From a virus, in IMG/VR virus record IMGVR_UViG_3300038427_000258, positions 1 through 51,980 of that record: a DNA stretch of 51,980 nt; one strand, 5' to 3'. A program made the translations under genes and the position numbers. The notes beneath the pieces were generated by a model. That model searched no databases, was not told the DNA's origin, and was given only the letters and a program-made list of their open reading frames with translations. Below are positions 32,607 through 39,400 of this stretch, piece by piece; the stretch's first letter is position 1, and each line of letters begins with the position of its first letter.

Positions 32607-32948
32607 ATGAAGATAGGCCCAATTATCGAGAAACTCGCCAATTTGTACGAACTCACCGAAATGGACTGGTGCTTTAGCATCAGCGGAAGCATCACGGAAC
32701 CTACATGCCCTGTCGTCACGATTTATCCCGAAGATGAGGACTACGATGGGCTGACAAACTACACCGAATTTTGTGATTTGGACGGGGACATAGACGTGGC
32801 ACTAGAGAAGGTCGTGGCGAGGGTCTTTGCTGACGTTTATGGCGATGCCGAGCAACAGAAATCATCCGTACCTTTTACGAATCCAGCCGACGACCTGTGG
32901 AAAAAGAAGTTGATCGAAATTAGGGCGAAGCGAGGCTACATCGAATGA
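32607..32948 (+). CDS. Hypothetical acidic protein
   Basis: 113 residues from the ATG at 32607, the first gene after the repeat-bearing gap. Acidic with many aromatics (EMDWCFSISGSITEPTCPVV, YPEDEDYDGLTNYTEFCDL). No motif recognised. Its stop overlaps the next ATG (GAATGA). Confidence 0.55.
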   Translation: MKIGPIIEKLANLYELTEMDWCFSISGSITEPTCPVVTIYPEDEDYDGLTNYTEFCDLDGDIDVALEKVVARVFADVYGDAEQQKSSVPFTNPADDLWKKKLIEIRAKRGYIE

Positions 32949-33085
32949 AGCGCCGCTGCTCTGAGTGCAAGACGCCCTTCACGCCCGCCAAGCGCCATCC
33001 GCACCAGCAAACCTGCGGCTCCGACCGCTGCCGGATGCGCCGATACCGAAAGCATTTGACAAAAACAGTGAGTCAACGCCTCTGA
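32945..33085 (+). CDS. 46-residue zinc-finger protein
   Basis: Begins MKRRCSECKTPF, then HPHQQTCGSDRCRMRRYRKH: CxxC, a spacer, C-x4-C and a basic tail. Same pattern as the proteins at 5666 and 9184 (third copy in this genome). It overlaps both neighbours by a few bases. Possibly a DNA-binding zinc knuckle. Confidence 0.65.
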   Translation: MKRRCSECKTPFTPAKRHPHQQTCGSDRCRMRRYRKHLTKTVSQRL

Positions 33086-33513
33086 TGCACCAGACCATCG
33101 ATAGCATCCCCTTCGCCGCCATCGCGGGCGACATGGCCGACTATGTTCATGCGCTCGCCCTGACCGAGCATTTCGGCCACACCCTCACGCCCGACTGCAT
33201 CTACGGTCTTTGCCGGTTCGGCAGCGACGATGCGGGCAAGGCGTTCGGCCTACTTCAGCAGCACCTTCCCTTCATCAATACGTGGTACAGAGCCGAAGGA
33301 CCGCCCTATGGGGTAGCCGACGAGGACGACGTGCCCACAGGCCAGATTAAGGCCGCCGCGCGGTTCCTGAAGGCATTCATTCCTCTGCTCGGCCTCGATG
33401 GGGCTGTTCAGAGCTATCAGACGGGAATCGCGGCCTATAGGGTGGGACAGCGGAATCAGGCGTACCTCGACAAGTTCACGGCGGCTCTCATGCGGGTGAG
33501 GAGCGGGAAGTGA
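33085..33513 (+). CDS. Probable endolysin (lysozyme/transglycosylase-like)
   Basis: 142 residues from the ATG overlapping the upstream TGA. E27 in HALALTEHFG is a candidate catalytic Glu. KAFGLLQQHLPFINTWY and GIAAYRVGQRNQAYL resemble the G-L-x-Q and A-Y-x-x-G signatures of lytic transglycosylase/lysozyme folds. Short, single-domain, with no signal peptide, so it would need a holin. It is flanked by membrane-protein genes (31938, 33905) and a lipoprotein gene (34499), fitting a lysis cassette. The fold assignment is moderate. Confidence 0.5.
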   Translation: MHQTIDSIPFAAIAGDMADYVHALALTEHFGHTLTPDCIYGLCRFGSDDAGKAFGLLQQHLPFINTWYRAEGPPYGVADEDDVPTGQIKAAARFLKAFIPLLGLDGAVQSYQTGIAAYRVGQRNQAYLDKFTAALMRVRSGK

Positions 33514-33782
33514 ATATGTGGCAGCGAGCGAAATTTCTACCTCCTACCGAATCGCCTGAACCATTTTGGGTGCGCGCAGAACCTCCCATACCGATGGAAC
33601 TGCCAGCGCTCAATGCGCAGAAAACAGGCTTCGAGAACGAGCGCGTAGCCGGACTGTGGTATCGAACGAACGTGCTATCCCCCGATGGGAGTTTTTGCCT
33701 ATGGGCACCGCAGAACGGCGTGGAATTGATGCCGGAATTCGCGGACGAAGTGCCTAAAGATGATCGTTATCTGATGCCCTAG
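33510..33782 (+). CDS. Hypothetical protein
   Basis: 90 residues (GTG start overlapping the endolysin stop as GTGA; ATG at 33516 also possible). Pro- and Trp-containing (EPFWVRAEPPIPMELP, VAGLWYRTNVLSPDG, FCLWAPQNG). No family recognised. Last gene before a strong hairpin. Confidence 0.55.
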   Translation: MNMWQRAKFLPPTESPEPFWVRAEPPIPMELPALNAQKTGFENERVAGLWYRTNVLSPDGSFCLWAPQNGVELMPEFADEVPKDDRYLMP

Positions 33783-33788
33783 ACAGCG

Positions 33789-33827
33789 AAACGCCCTACA
33801 CCCGGGGAGGCCACGTGTAAGGCGTTT
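33789..33827. terminator. Strong stem-loop terminator-like element
   Basis: AAACGCC (33789-33795) plus TACAC (33797-33801) pair with GTGTA (33815-33819) plus GGCGTTT (33821-33827), twelve base pairs with one mismatch. It lies seven bases after a stop. A U-run is absent downstream on the + strand (only TTTGC), so it may be a weak terminator or an RNA-stability hairpin. Confidence 0.6.
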
Positions 33828-33904
33828 GCTTGAATTTGGGGGCCGATAACGCTCTTTCATGTAGCAAGGGAGTCGGTTATTGTCAACGGCAGCGGGAGGG
33901 GGCC

Positions 33905-34153
33905 ATGACTCAAATCGTAATGCAGGTGCTCGCGACGCTGGTAGCCTTTGGCGTCGCCTACGCGGGCGTGATGGCGAGCGAGCCGCACACATGCGCATTC
34001 AGTTGGCCTGCTCTGCTCGCGGGCCTCACAGCCGTAGCCAGCTATCATGGCGGTTTGTTTCAAGACTCACCCACAGCTCCTGGCACCTCCGTGACCAGCG
34101 AGAAGGTGGAAGTGACCAAGACGCCCGCGCCTGCGGAGCCGGTGAAAACATAA
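33905..34153 (+). CDS. Small two-helix membrane protein (holin candidate)
   Basis: 82 residues from the ATG at 33905, with GGGAGGGGG upstream. Two hydrophobic segments (IVMQVLATLVAFGVAYAGVM and PALLAGLTAVASYHGGLF) are separated by a short polar loop and followed by a charged, Pro-rich tail ending PAPAEPVKT. Size, topology and position behind the endolysin fit a class II holin. Confidence 0.6.
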   Translation: MTQIVMQVLATLVAFGVAYAGVMASEPHTCAFSWPALLAGLTAVASYHGGLFQDSPTAPGTSVTSEKVEVTKTPAPAEPVKT

Positions 34154-34180
34154 ACTGAAATTCAAAAGGAGGTGCCCAAA

Positions 34181-34489
34181 ATGAGCACCGAGAATGAAGT
34201 ACGAGAGAAGAACGCGAAGGTCGCGCATCGGTTGGACTTCGGGGAATACGGTTTCCTGAAATTCCAAGAGGGTCCGCGCAACGAGGTCGGCCACAACGGG
34301 TTGTTCATCGCCGAAGATGTGCTGCCGGTACTGGTCCAGCATCTCAAGAATCTCAACGGCGTGCTGCCCTCGCGGGAAACCTCGCTGGCTATCACGAAAC
34401 TCGAAGAGTGTCAGATGTGGCTCATCGCCCGCCGTGATGCTCGTGAAAAACAAGCTGTCCTCGGAACCTACAAGCCCCATCAGAGCTAA
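34181..34489 (+). CDS. Conserved phage protein with RETSLAITKLEE motif
   Basis: 102 residues with AAAAGGAGGT directly upstream (34167-34173). The layout FQEGPRNEVGHNGLFIAEDV, then PSRETSLAITKLEECQMWL, then LGTYKP matches a phage family I know by G-P-x-x-E-x-G-x-N-G...R-x-x-x-L-A-I-T-K-L-E-E-A-x-x-W-L. The Arg...Leu-Glu-Glu helix resembles the helical hairpin of Acb2/Tad1 cyclic-nucleotide sponges, so an anti-defence role is conceivable but unproven. The strong independent ribosome-binding site suggests high expression. Confidence 0.65.
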   Translation: MSTENEVREKNAKVAHRLDFGEYGFLKFQEGPRNEVGHNGLFIAEDVLPVLVQHLKNLNGVLPSRETSLAITKLEECQMWLIARRDAREKQAVLGTYKPHQS

Positions 34490-34498
34490 GGAGATCCC

Positions 34499-34933
34499 AT
34501 GAAACGACACATCATCACACTCGCCATCGCGGCCCTCGCGTTCGCCGGCTGCTTCGCTTCCCAGGGCGGTGGCGGCAACATCACCGGCCCCATCGACAAG
34601 TTCATCGGCAAATCGCAGATCGTGCCCATCCCGGCGCTGCTCGCGCAGGCCATCACGACTTGCGCCAAGGGCCAGACCTCCGGCAACGCCGAAGCGCTCG
34701 TCGAATACAACTTCTGGGTGGGAAACTGCACCGGCGCAATCCAGCAGTCTCAGGCCATTCAGCTCGGTATCGTGGGGACCGTCGATCAGGGCGTGTGCGG
34801 GCTGTTCGACTGGAGCAACGGAACATCGTGGCAGCTATTGCCGAGCGTGGTGGTTCCGGCGCCGGCGCTCGCGATGTGCCCGGTGGCCGTCCCCAGCCCG
34901 GCTCCTACCGCTGCTCCTGCTACGGTGAAGTGA
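34499..34933 (+). CDS. Predicted lipoprotein
   Basis: 144 residues. Signal MKRHIITLAIAALAFAG|C with a lipobox, mature N terminus SQGGGGNITG. Four further cysteines and a Pro/Ala-rich end (PSPAPTAAPATVK). GGAG before the ATG. It could be an outer-membrane spanin partner (though long for one) or a superinfection-exclusion lipoprotein; the sequence does not decide. Confidence 0.65.
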   Translation: MKRHIITLAIAALAFAGCFASQGGGGNITGPIDKFIGKSQIVPIPALLAQAITTCAKGQTSGNAEALVEYNFWVGNCTGAIQQSQAIQLGIVGTVDQGVCGLFDWSNGTSWQLLPSVVVPAPALAMCPVAVPSPAPTAAPATVK

Positions 34934-34934
34934 C

Positions 34935-35135
34935 GTGCTGATCTGCAAGCTGTATCCGCATCCGATGCGATACGAGCCAGAGGGATTCAATGGTGGCCCC
35001 GCGATCGTGGACGCCAAGGGGGGCGTAGTGATGGGGTTCTTTTGGCCGTCGCACGATCCCGCAATGCCTGAGCGTGAGATAGACGATGGCATGAAAGAAT
35101 TGGCGGAAGCGATCTGCTTTCTGATGAATCAGTGA
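34935..35135 (+). CDS. Hypothetical protein, end of the rightward late block
   Basis: 66 residues from a GTG two bases after the lipoprotein stop (an ATG at 34965 is possible). Contains GGPAIVDAKGGVVMGFFWP and an acidic helical end (EREIDDGMKELAEAICFL). No family recognised. Convergent with the leftward block that ends at 35186. Confidence 0.5.
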   Translation: MLICKLYPHPMRYEPEGFNGGPAIVDAKGGVVMGFFWPSHDPAMPEREIDDGMKELAEAICFLMNQ

Positions 35136-35185
35136 CCCGTGTCCTCGTAGCCAATCAGCCATCTCAACCTCCAGCGCGACGGCGA

Positions 35186-35371
35186 TTAGCGGGACGAAGG
35201 CGGCGAAGTAGGCTGGTGCGCATGAATTGGGCAATCGAAGGGATGCCAGTCGAAAGCAATTAAGGCGCAGCGGCATCCTCGCGAGGGGCGATGCTCCCAG
35301 ACCTCCAACAACTCGCGTACTACGGTCCAAGCCAACAGCAGCGCGGGAACGAACAGACCTAAGCGGGGCAT
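35186..35371 (-). CDS. Small membrane protein, last gene of the leftward block
   Basis: 61 residues with a strong AGGAGGT (complement of 35376-35382) before its ATG, which is the reason to accept it. One hydrophobic segment (LGLFVPALLLAWTVV) near the N terminus, then a basic, Cys/His-containing tail (RGCRCALIAFDWHPFDC). No family recognised. Confidence 0.55.
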   Translation of the reverse strand: MPRLGLFVPALLLAWTVVRELLEVWEHRPSRGCRCALIAFDWHPFDCPIHAHQPTSPPSSR

Positions 35372-35380
35372 CGTGACCTC

Positions 35381-35623
35381 CTAGCGGGATAGGGTGCGGT
35401 GAGCCTTTGTCTGTGCCTCGCAAAAGTCGGCGATATCACGAAGGCATTGTTTTTCATAGAGAGTGTCCGCACGAGGGTAAAAAGCAAAGCATCGCCAGCG
35501 CCCGAACCAGCGAATCTCGCCTAAAGACGCTTCGCCTTCCCGCGTGCGCACATCCCAAATCGAAGTCTTACGCTCCAGCGGAATAGGCAAGAGAACGAAA
35601 TAAATCCACTTTGACTCAGCCAT
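35381..35623 (-). CDS. Hypothetical protein
   Basis: 80 residues with AGGAGG upstream of its ATG. Aromatic-rich (KWIYFVLLPIPLE, RWFGRWRCFAFYP); the C-terminal helix has two Cys. The Shine-Dalgarno sequence of the downstream gene overlaps its stop. No family recognised. Part of the leftward early operon of small accessory genes. Confidence 0.6.
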   Translation of the reverse strand: MAESKWIYFVLLPIPLERKTSIWDVRTREGEASLGEIRWFGRWRCFAFYPRADTLYEKQCLRDIADFCEAQTKAHRTLSR

Positions 35624-35650
35624 CCGCAGTCACCTCCTGAGCGTGAGCCG

Positions 35651-35833
35651 TCAGCTTAATCGCCGCGCCATTTCTTCTGGTGCGTAGACTATCCAGAAAG
35701 CGTCGCCCTCTTTGAGATGCACACGTTCATCAAAACGCACAAGCTTGAAAAGACGCGGCCCATCGCTATCGCTTGCCACTACGTGAAGCACGCAGGGGAC
35801 ATAAACCTTGCCCTTAATTGTACGTTGTTCCAT
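35651..35833 (-). CDS. Hypothetical protein
   Basis: 60 residues, preceded by GAAAGGAG. Mostly strands (KVYVPCVLHVVASD, LFKLVRFDERVHL), ending in an acidic/basic helix. No family recognised. Confidence 0.6.
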   Translation of the reverse strand: MEQRTIKGKVYVPCVLHVVASDSDGPRLFKLVRFDERVHLKEGDAFWIVYAPEEMARRLS

Positions 35834-35839
35834 CTCCCG

Positions 35840-36115
35840 CTACTCCTTTCTTCCGAGGCGCACCAAAAAGTAATAGAACGCGATAGACGCGCCAGTCCAT
35901 ACTCCCCCTAAAACAAAGATCAGTTGTTGCGTCGGAGCCCATAGCATCCATTCCTCATCATCAAACAGTCCTGGTGCGAATTCGATATGATGCCACGGCA
36001 AAAAAAACTTAGAAGTGATCAAAAATAGGAGCATGATTAATCCGCCAAATTTGACGGCTAATAATGTAGGTGGTAGCCCTCGATTATGTCGCGCTAAAAG
36101 AATCAGATGGCTCAT
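35840..36115 (-). CDS. Two-span membrane protein
   Basis: 91 residues with two hydrophobic helices (FGGLIMLLFLITSKFFLPW and LIFVLGGVWTGASIAFYYFLV), an acidic loop between them (FAPGLFDDEEW) and a short basic end. It directly follows the 36116 gene (one-base gap). Possibly alters the host envelope; function unknown. Confidence 0.65.
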   Translation of the reverse strand: MSHLILLARHNRGLPPTLLAVKFGGLIMLLFLITSKFFLPWHHIEFAPGLFDDEEWMLWAPTQQLIFVLGGVWTGASIAFYYFLVRLGRKE

Positions 36116-36931
36116 TTATTTATCCTTTCTTCCGAGGCGCGCCGCTGCGAGGTCCGCAAGCCATAAGGCGCGGAGTTTGTCCAGCGCATCATAAGAACGC
36201 TCAATGGTAAAGTGCCGTGCATTGAGAAGGGCTTGCGCGGCGCGCTCCCGCAGCACATCGGGCGCGGGTTCGGCGGGTGGACATTCGTGGTGACATTCAC
36301 AAGCTCCATAACCGCATCCCTGGGCTCCGTGTGGATGATGGTGACAATCAGGGCATCGAATCTGACCGCACTCGCACCGCGCCGTCGCCTCACCAGCGTC
36401 GGTTTCGGCGGGCGGCTGAGGCCAATGTTCTTGGTTTACGATGCAATCTGCCTTATGACGATAACTTATGGTCATGCTGAACGGGCATTCACATACATAT
36501 TTCGGCTTCGCCTTACCAGCGTCGGACGCATAAAGTGTCTCGCCAGTATGGGGATCGGACCATGCTTTGTAACCTTTCAGATGCGGAAGCTCTTTCTCAC
36601 CAGCGTCGGGCTTCGGGAAACGCTGGCGATAGGCGTCCAGAACTTCCTTGAGAGCCGCGGCTACCCCTCTGTGATAGGGCGCGTAGGGAGCGTCGTAACC
36701 CGCTGCCTTAAAGTAGAACTCGTGGAGGTTTTCAATCTGTGTACGCATCTGTTCCGCCGCAGCGAGGCGCGCGTGGGTGTCATCGGGAGCGACGTCAGCT
36801 AACCATTTGCGCGCTTCCTTCGCGGTTTCCACAAAGATGCAATACTCATGTGGTGCCTGATGTGCATGAACCTCTCTCGTTGCTTGTTCTAGTTCGGTAC
36901 ACAGCCTCTCGATTCGTTTACGCAGGTCCAT
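36116..36931 (-). CDS. Cys/His-rich protein with Ead-like N terminus and repeated DAGE linkers
   Basis: 271 residues. The N-terminal helical part (LRKRIERLCTELEQATREV) resembles Ea22/Ead-type phage proteins. Three short linkers (DAGEKELPH, DAGKAKPK, DAGEATARC) separate modules and are encoded by repeats of an 11-13 base sequence (36390-36402, 36515-36525, 36597-36609). A dense Cys/His region follows (CECGQIRCPDCHHHPHGAQG, CGYGACECHHEC) that must bind several zinc ions. Coiled, modular and of unknown role; likely an early host-interaction protein. Confidence 0.6.
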   Translation of the reverse strand: MDLRKRIERLCTELEQATREVHAHQAPHEYCIFVETAKEARKWLADVAPDDTHARLAAAEQMRTQIENLHEFYFKAAGYDAPYAPYHRGVAAALKEVLDAYRQRFPKPDAGEKELPHLKGYKAWSDPHTGETLYASDAGKAKPKYVCECPFSMTISYRHKADCIVNQEHWPQPPAETDAGEATARCECGQIRCPDCHHHPHGAQGCGYGACECHHECPPAEPAPDVLRERAAQALLNARHFTIERSYDALDKLRALWLADLAAARLGRKDK

Positions 36932-37121
36932 TTGCTTCTCCTTTCAGCGGATACCACGCGCATCCTCCGGCTTCGTCGCAATCGTGAATCCATTGGCGAT
37001 CGCATGAGCATTTCCATTTCGTACCAGCGGGAACACTCGCTTGATGCCTTACGTCGTGTCGATCGCCGCCAATAACGAACTTCGCGTTTCCCAGTTCCCG
37101 TTCGCAACTATGAATGGACAT
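36918..37121 (-). CDS. Small Cys/His protein
   Basis: 67 residues from the ATG at 37121, with AAGGAGAAGCAA upstream; a longer upstream frame lacks a ribosome-binding site. WKCSCDRQWIHDCDEAGGC gives a compact Cys/His cluster. Its end overlaps the 36931 start, whose leader carries the same GGAGAAGCAAATG string, so the two starts share an unusual identical leader. Confidence 0.6.
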   Translation of the reverse strand: MSIHSCERELGNAKFVIGGDRHDVRHQASVPAGTKWKCSCDRQWIHDCDEAGGCAWYPLKGEANGPA

Positions 37122-37135
37122 TTGCTTCTCCTTGG

Positions 37136-37789
37136 TCATTTGCGGTCGAGGGCGGCGCGAGCCTTGTCGTACCACTCCTGTTCGGCTAGGCGAACAAAAG
37201 TAAAGCCGGTTGGTTTGAATAGTTCCGTTGCGTCACGCAGTAGGGCTTCCAGCGTTGCGGTTCTGCCCGTTGGCGTGGCGGCAAGAGCTCCTTCTGCCCG
37301 CGAGCCATCATCGGGTGCCATTTGCACAGCGCCCGCACCTGTATTCGTCCACTCGATACCGTCGCGATAGTATTCCAGCGCCTCCCGCAACTGCGCGGAG
37401 ACTTCCTCGGCGGCGTCGGCACGCTTCTCAGCTTCAATCATGCGCCCTACCGCTTCGGCGCTATCGAGGTTCTCCCATCTCGTCAGGATGAGCATCGCCT
37501 CATGATACTTACGCTGAAATTCATCCCGTTCCTTGATAGCCTCGTCGCGCTGGTCGCGGAGCTGGGCGAGGGCGTTACGAAGAAGTTCATAGTCGGACCA
37601 AGTAACGAAAGGACCGAGAGTCCAATAGTTATCGTCGCGTTTGTGCCAAGAACCTGCATTAAGTGAAATTGATGCACGCGATTCATTTTCGACTTCGACG
37701 AATCTACCGCTCTCGTGGGAGGGTGGGCCGTCAAATAGGACATAGAACTTCTGAGCAATCAGCCCCTCGATGTCGATAGGTTTGCTCAT
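37136..37789 (-). CDS. Coiled-coil Ea22/Ead-like protein
   Basis: 217 residues. A beta-containing N-terminal third (FYVLFDGPPSHESGRFVEVE, NYWTLGPFVTWSDYE) is followed by a long coil (LAQLRDQRDEAIKERDEFQR, EAEKRADAAEEVSAQLREAL). The coil-type C terminus is typical of accessory proteins in early leftward operons. It is overlapped by the next gene's end. Function unknown. Confidence 0.6.
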   Translation of the reverse strand: MSKPIDIEGLIAQKFYVLFDGPPSHESGRFVEVENESRASISLNAGSWHKRDDNYWTLGPFVTWSDYELLRNALAQLRDQRDEAIKERDEFQRKYHEAMLILTRWENLDSAEAVGRMIEAEKRADAAEEVSAQLREALEYYRDGIEWTNTGAGAVQMAPDDGSRAEGALAATPTGRTATLEALLRDATELFKPTGFTFVRLAEQEWYDKARAALDRK

Positions 37790-38124
37790 GGCTTCTTCTC
37801 CTGTGCGGCGGCGTAGTCGTCAAACCATTTCTTGACCGCAACGAGATACGCTTTAGCGTCTCGGTCGCCCACCGCGAACAAGCCATGCGCCTCCTCCGCC
37901 AACTTCGCGAGCGCGATGAGTGTCGGTGCAGCGTTTGCAAGGGCGACGATGTAGGCGGCGTCCTCGTGTTTGTCGATACCGGCTGCTCTTCCGTGGTTAT
38001 ATGCCTTCACAATTACGTGCAGGATCTCCGGAGACCAGATTTCGTTGTCGTGGTCGCTGAGAGTCCACGGCCCTTTGGTCGCCGCTTCTCCCAACTTGGT
38101 CAACGTGTCGAGTAGGTCGCTCAT
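37786..38124 (-). CDS. Ead/Ea22-like protein
   Basis: 112 residues from the ATG at 38124. The arrangement GEAATKGPWTLSDHDN, then EDAAYIVALANAAPTLIALA matches the Ead/Ea22 pattern (A-T-x-G-P-W...D-A-x-Y-I-x-x-x-x-P-x-x-x-x-x-L), an early lambdoid accessory family of unknown function. An upstream M in frame lacks a ribosome-binding site. ATGA coupling with the next gene. Confidence 0.7.
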   Translation of the reverse strand: MSDLLDTLTKLGEAATKGPWTLSDHDNEIWSPEILHVIVKAYNHGRAAGIDKHEDAAYIVALANAAPTLIALAKLAEEAHGLFAVGDRDAKAYLVAVKKWFDDYAAAQEKKP

Positions 38125-38140
38125 TCGCCTCGCTCCCTTT

Positions 38141-38242
38141 TCACCAATATTTGAGAACAAAGTGATACACGACGAAGCCTAGGACGCCGTAGAGGCAGAC
38201 CCCTAAGAGTACCATCCCAACTAGAAATGTTATTAGCTTCAT
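38141..38242 (-). CDS. 33-residue single-span membrane protein
   Basis: MKLITFLVGMVLLGVCLYGV plus a hydrophobic remainder (GFVVYHFVLKYW): practically all membrane helix. Its ATG overlaps the upstream stop as ATGA, which supports translation. Similar tiny membrane proteins often modulate host envelope proteins. Confidence 0.5.
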   Translation of the reverse strand: MKLITFLVGMVLLGVCLYGVLGFVVYHFVLKYW

Positions 38243-38556
38243 TCGCCTCGTAGCCTCGTCGCCTTGTCGGTGGATAGCGGCATCCCTGGCATGGTCTTTT
38301 GCGCCTCCGCTGGTACGCCCGAATGGCAGCCGTTGGCCGGCGGCTCGACCAACTTGTAACGTCTTTGGCCAGTTCCGCACACGCACGGCGGTTTTTCATC
38401 TAGGCTGAACCTAATGGTGTTCCAACCACACGAATCGCAGCGAGCAACGCACGAATCGAAGGCTTTGCTCATTTCCGAAACGGATGTTGGCGGCGTCTGC
38501 GCCATCGCGGTGGTTGCGAGGGCGAGGGTTAGGGTGAGGATTGCTAATGTTTTCAT
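38239..38556 (-). CDS. Secreted Cys-rich protein
   Basis: 105 residues. Signal peptide MKTLAILTLTLALATTAMA|Q, with the pattern A|Q seen also in the late secreted proteins. The mature part has six cysteines (FDSCVARCDSCGW, PPCVCGTGQ, ANGCHSG), compatible with disulfides in the periplasm. GGAG upstream of the start. Only strongly predicted secreted protein of the early block; role unknown. Confidence 0.65.
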   Translation of the reverse strand: MKTLAILTLTLALATTAMAQTPPTSVSEMSKAFDSCVARCDSCGWNTIRFSLDEKPPCVCGTGQRRYKLVEPPANGCHSGVPAEAQKTMPGMPLSTDKATRLRGE

Positions 38557-38601
38557 ATGTTGCTCCTTCTCAGTTCCCGTAGTTGAACAGCCGCCCGCGC
38601 G

Positions 38602-38826
38602 TCAGGTGCGCACCAACTTGGCTGTTGCCAAGTTAATGTCGCGCACGAGTTCTAAAAACTCATCCGATTCAGAATCGCTTGGCTTCAAGCCCCATCCCTC
38701 CGCGGCGGATTCGCAGTATTCCATCAAGGCGTTATACTCATCTTCGCGACCGGCCTTTTTGAAGAGTCCCGCAGCGATAGAAATTCCGCGAATAGTAAAT
38801 AGTCTGTCTCGTTCGGTTAAGGGCAT
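38602..38826 (-). CDS. Hypothetical acidic helical protein
   Basis: 74 residues (LFTIRGISIAAGLFKKAGRE, then EYNALMEYCESAAEGW, then SESDEFLELVRDI). No motif recognised. Located between the secreted gene and a small membrane-protein gene in the leftward operon. Confidence 0.55.
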   Translation of the reverse strand: MPLTERDRLFTIRGISIAAGLFKKAGREDEYNALMEYCESAAEGWGLKPSDSESDEFLELVRDINLATAKLVRT

Positions 38827-38841
38827 GGTATTTCTTTCGCG

Positions 38842-38973
38842 TCAGTAGATGCCCATCGCCAGCGCGCATGCCACGGCGCTCGCGAGGACGATCAAACAGG
38901 CGACGATCTCCTTGGCGCGGTTGATGAAGCCGAGCCGCTCGCATGGGGCGACCATACTTCGAGGGACTTTCAT
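38842..38973 (-). CDS. Small membrane protein
   Basis: 43 residues if started at ATG 38973; a start at 39009 overlapping the upstream stop would add 12. Hydrophobic end AKEIVACLIVLASAVACALA. Start uncertain because neither ATG has a strong ribosome-binding site. Confidence 0.45.
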   Translation of the reverse strand: MKVPRSMVAPCERLGFINRAKEIVACLIVLASAVACALAMGIY

Positions 38974-38995
38974 TCTCTCGTGGATTGGATAGATG

Positions 38996-39214
38996 TTATT
39001 TCGTCTCATGCGGATCGTCCCTTTGCAGAAATTGGTGGTGCATTTCGATGATGCTCTTATTCCGTTCCCATTGAACTCTGATGCTTGGTCTCTTTCTGCC
39101 GAAGCCACGCACGATGGCCGTGCGACCCTTAAAGTTGTCGAATTGCGCTCGACCTTGCGGACTTAACTTCACCCGATCGCCTATCTGCAAGAGCGCCATT
39201 TCGTTATAGGTCAT
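38996..39214 (-). CDS. KOW-like small protein
   Basis: 72 residues from the ATG at 39214. The sequence LQIGDRVKLSPQGRAQFDNF, then GRTAIVRGFGRKRPSIRVQW has the strand-turn pattern of KOW/SH3-like nucleic-acid-binding modules (G-D-x-V...G-x-x-G-x-V). Overlaps the end of the HTH gene. The function is inferred only from pattern. Confidence 0.5.
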   Translation of the reverse strand: MTYNEMALLQIGDRVKLSPQGRAQFDNFKGRTAIVRGFGRKRPSIRVQWERNKSIIEMHHQFLQRDDPHETK

Positions 39215-39398
39215 CGCGCTTCTCCGCCCCCATCTTCTTCGTCCACTCGACAATCGCATCGCGCCGGAAGCGCCAGTCCGTGCCCACTCTGAACGCGCCC
39301 GGTATCTCGCGCCGCTTGAGCATCCTATAGATCGTGGAAGAATGGCATTTAAGATAGTCGGCGAGTTCGCCAACGGTCATTATGTCGGAGGCATACAT
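39204..39398 (-). CDS. Excisionase-like helix-turn-helix protein
   Basis: 64 residues with TVGELADYLKCHSSTIYRML, then REIPGAFRVGTDWRFRR, then AIVEW: the MerR/excisionase (HTH_17) DNA-binding fold with its wing. Such proteins act as transcription regulators or recombination directionality factors. With no integrase in the genome a regulatory role is more likely. Confidence 0.8.
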   Translation of the reverse strand: MYASDIMTVGELADYLKCHSSTIYRMLKRREIPGAFRVGTDWRFRRDAIVEWTKKMGAEKRDDL

Positions 39399-39400
39399 GG

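Noticed and set aside
32891-36340. Single DnaA-box-like strings (TGTGGAAAA near 32897, TGTGGATGA near 36325)
   Set aside because: Isolated, imperfect and inside coding sequence; no cluster was seen.
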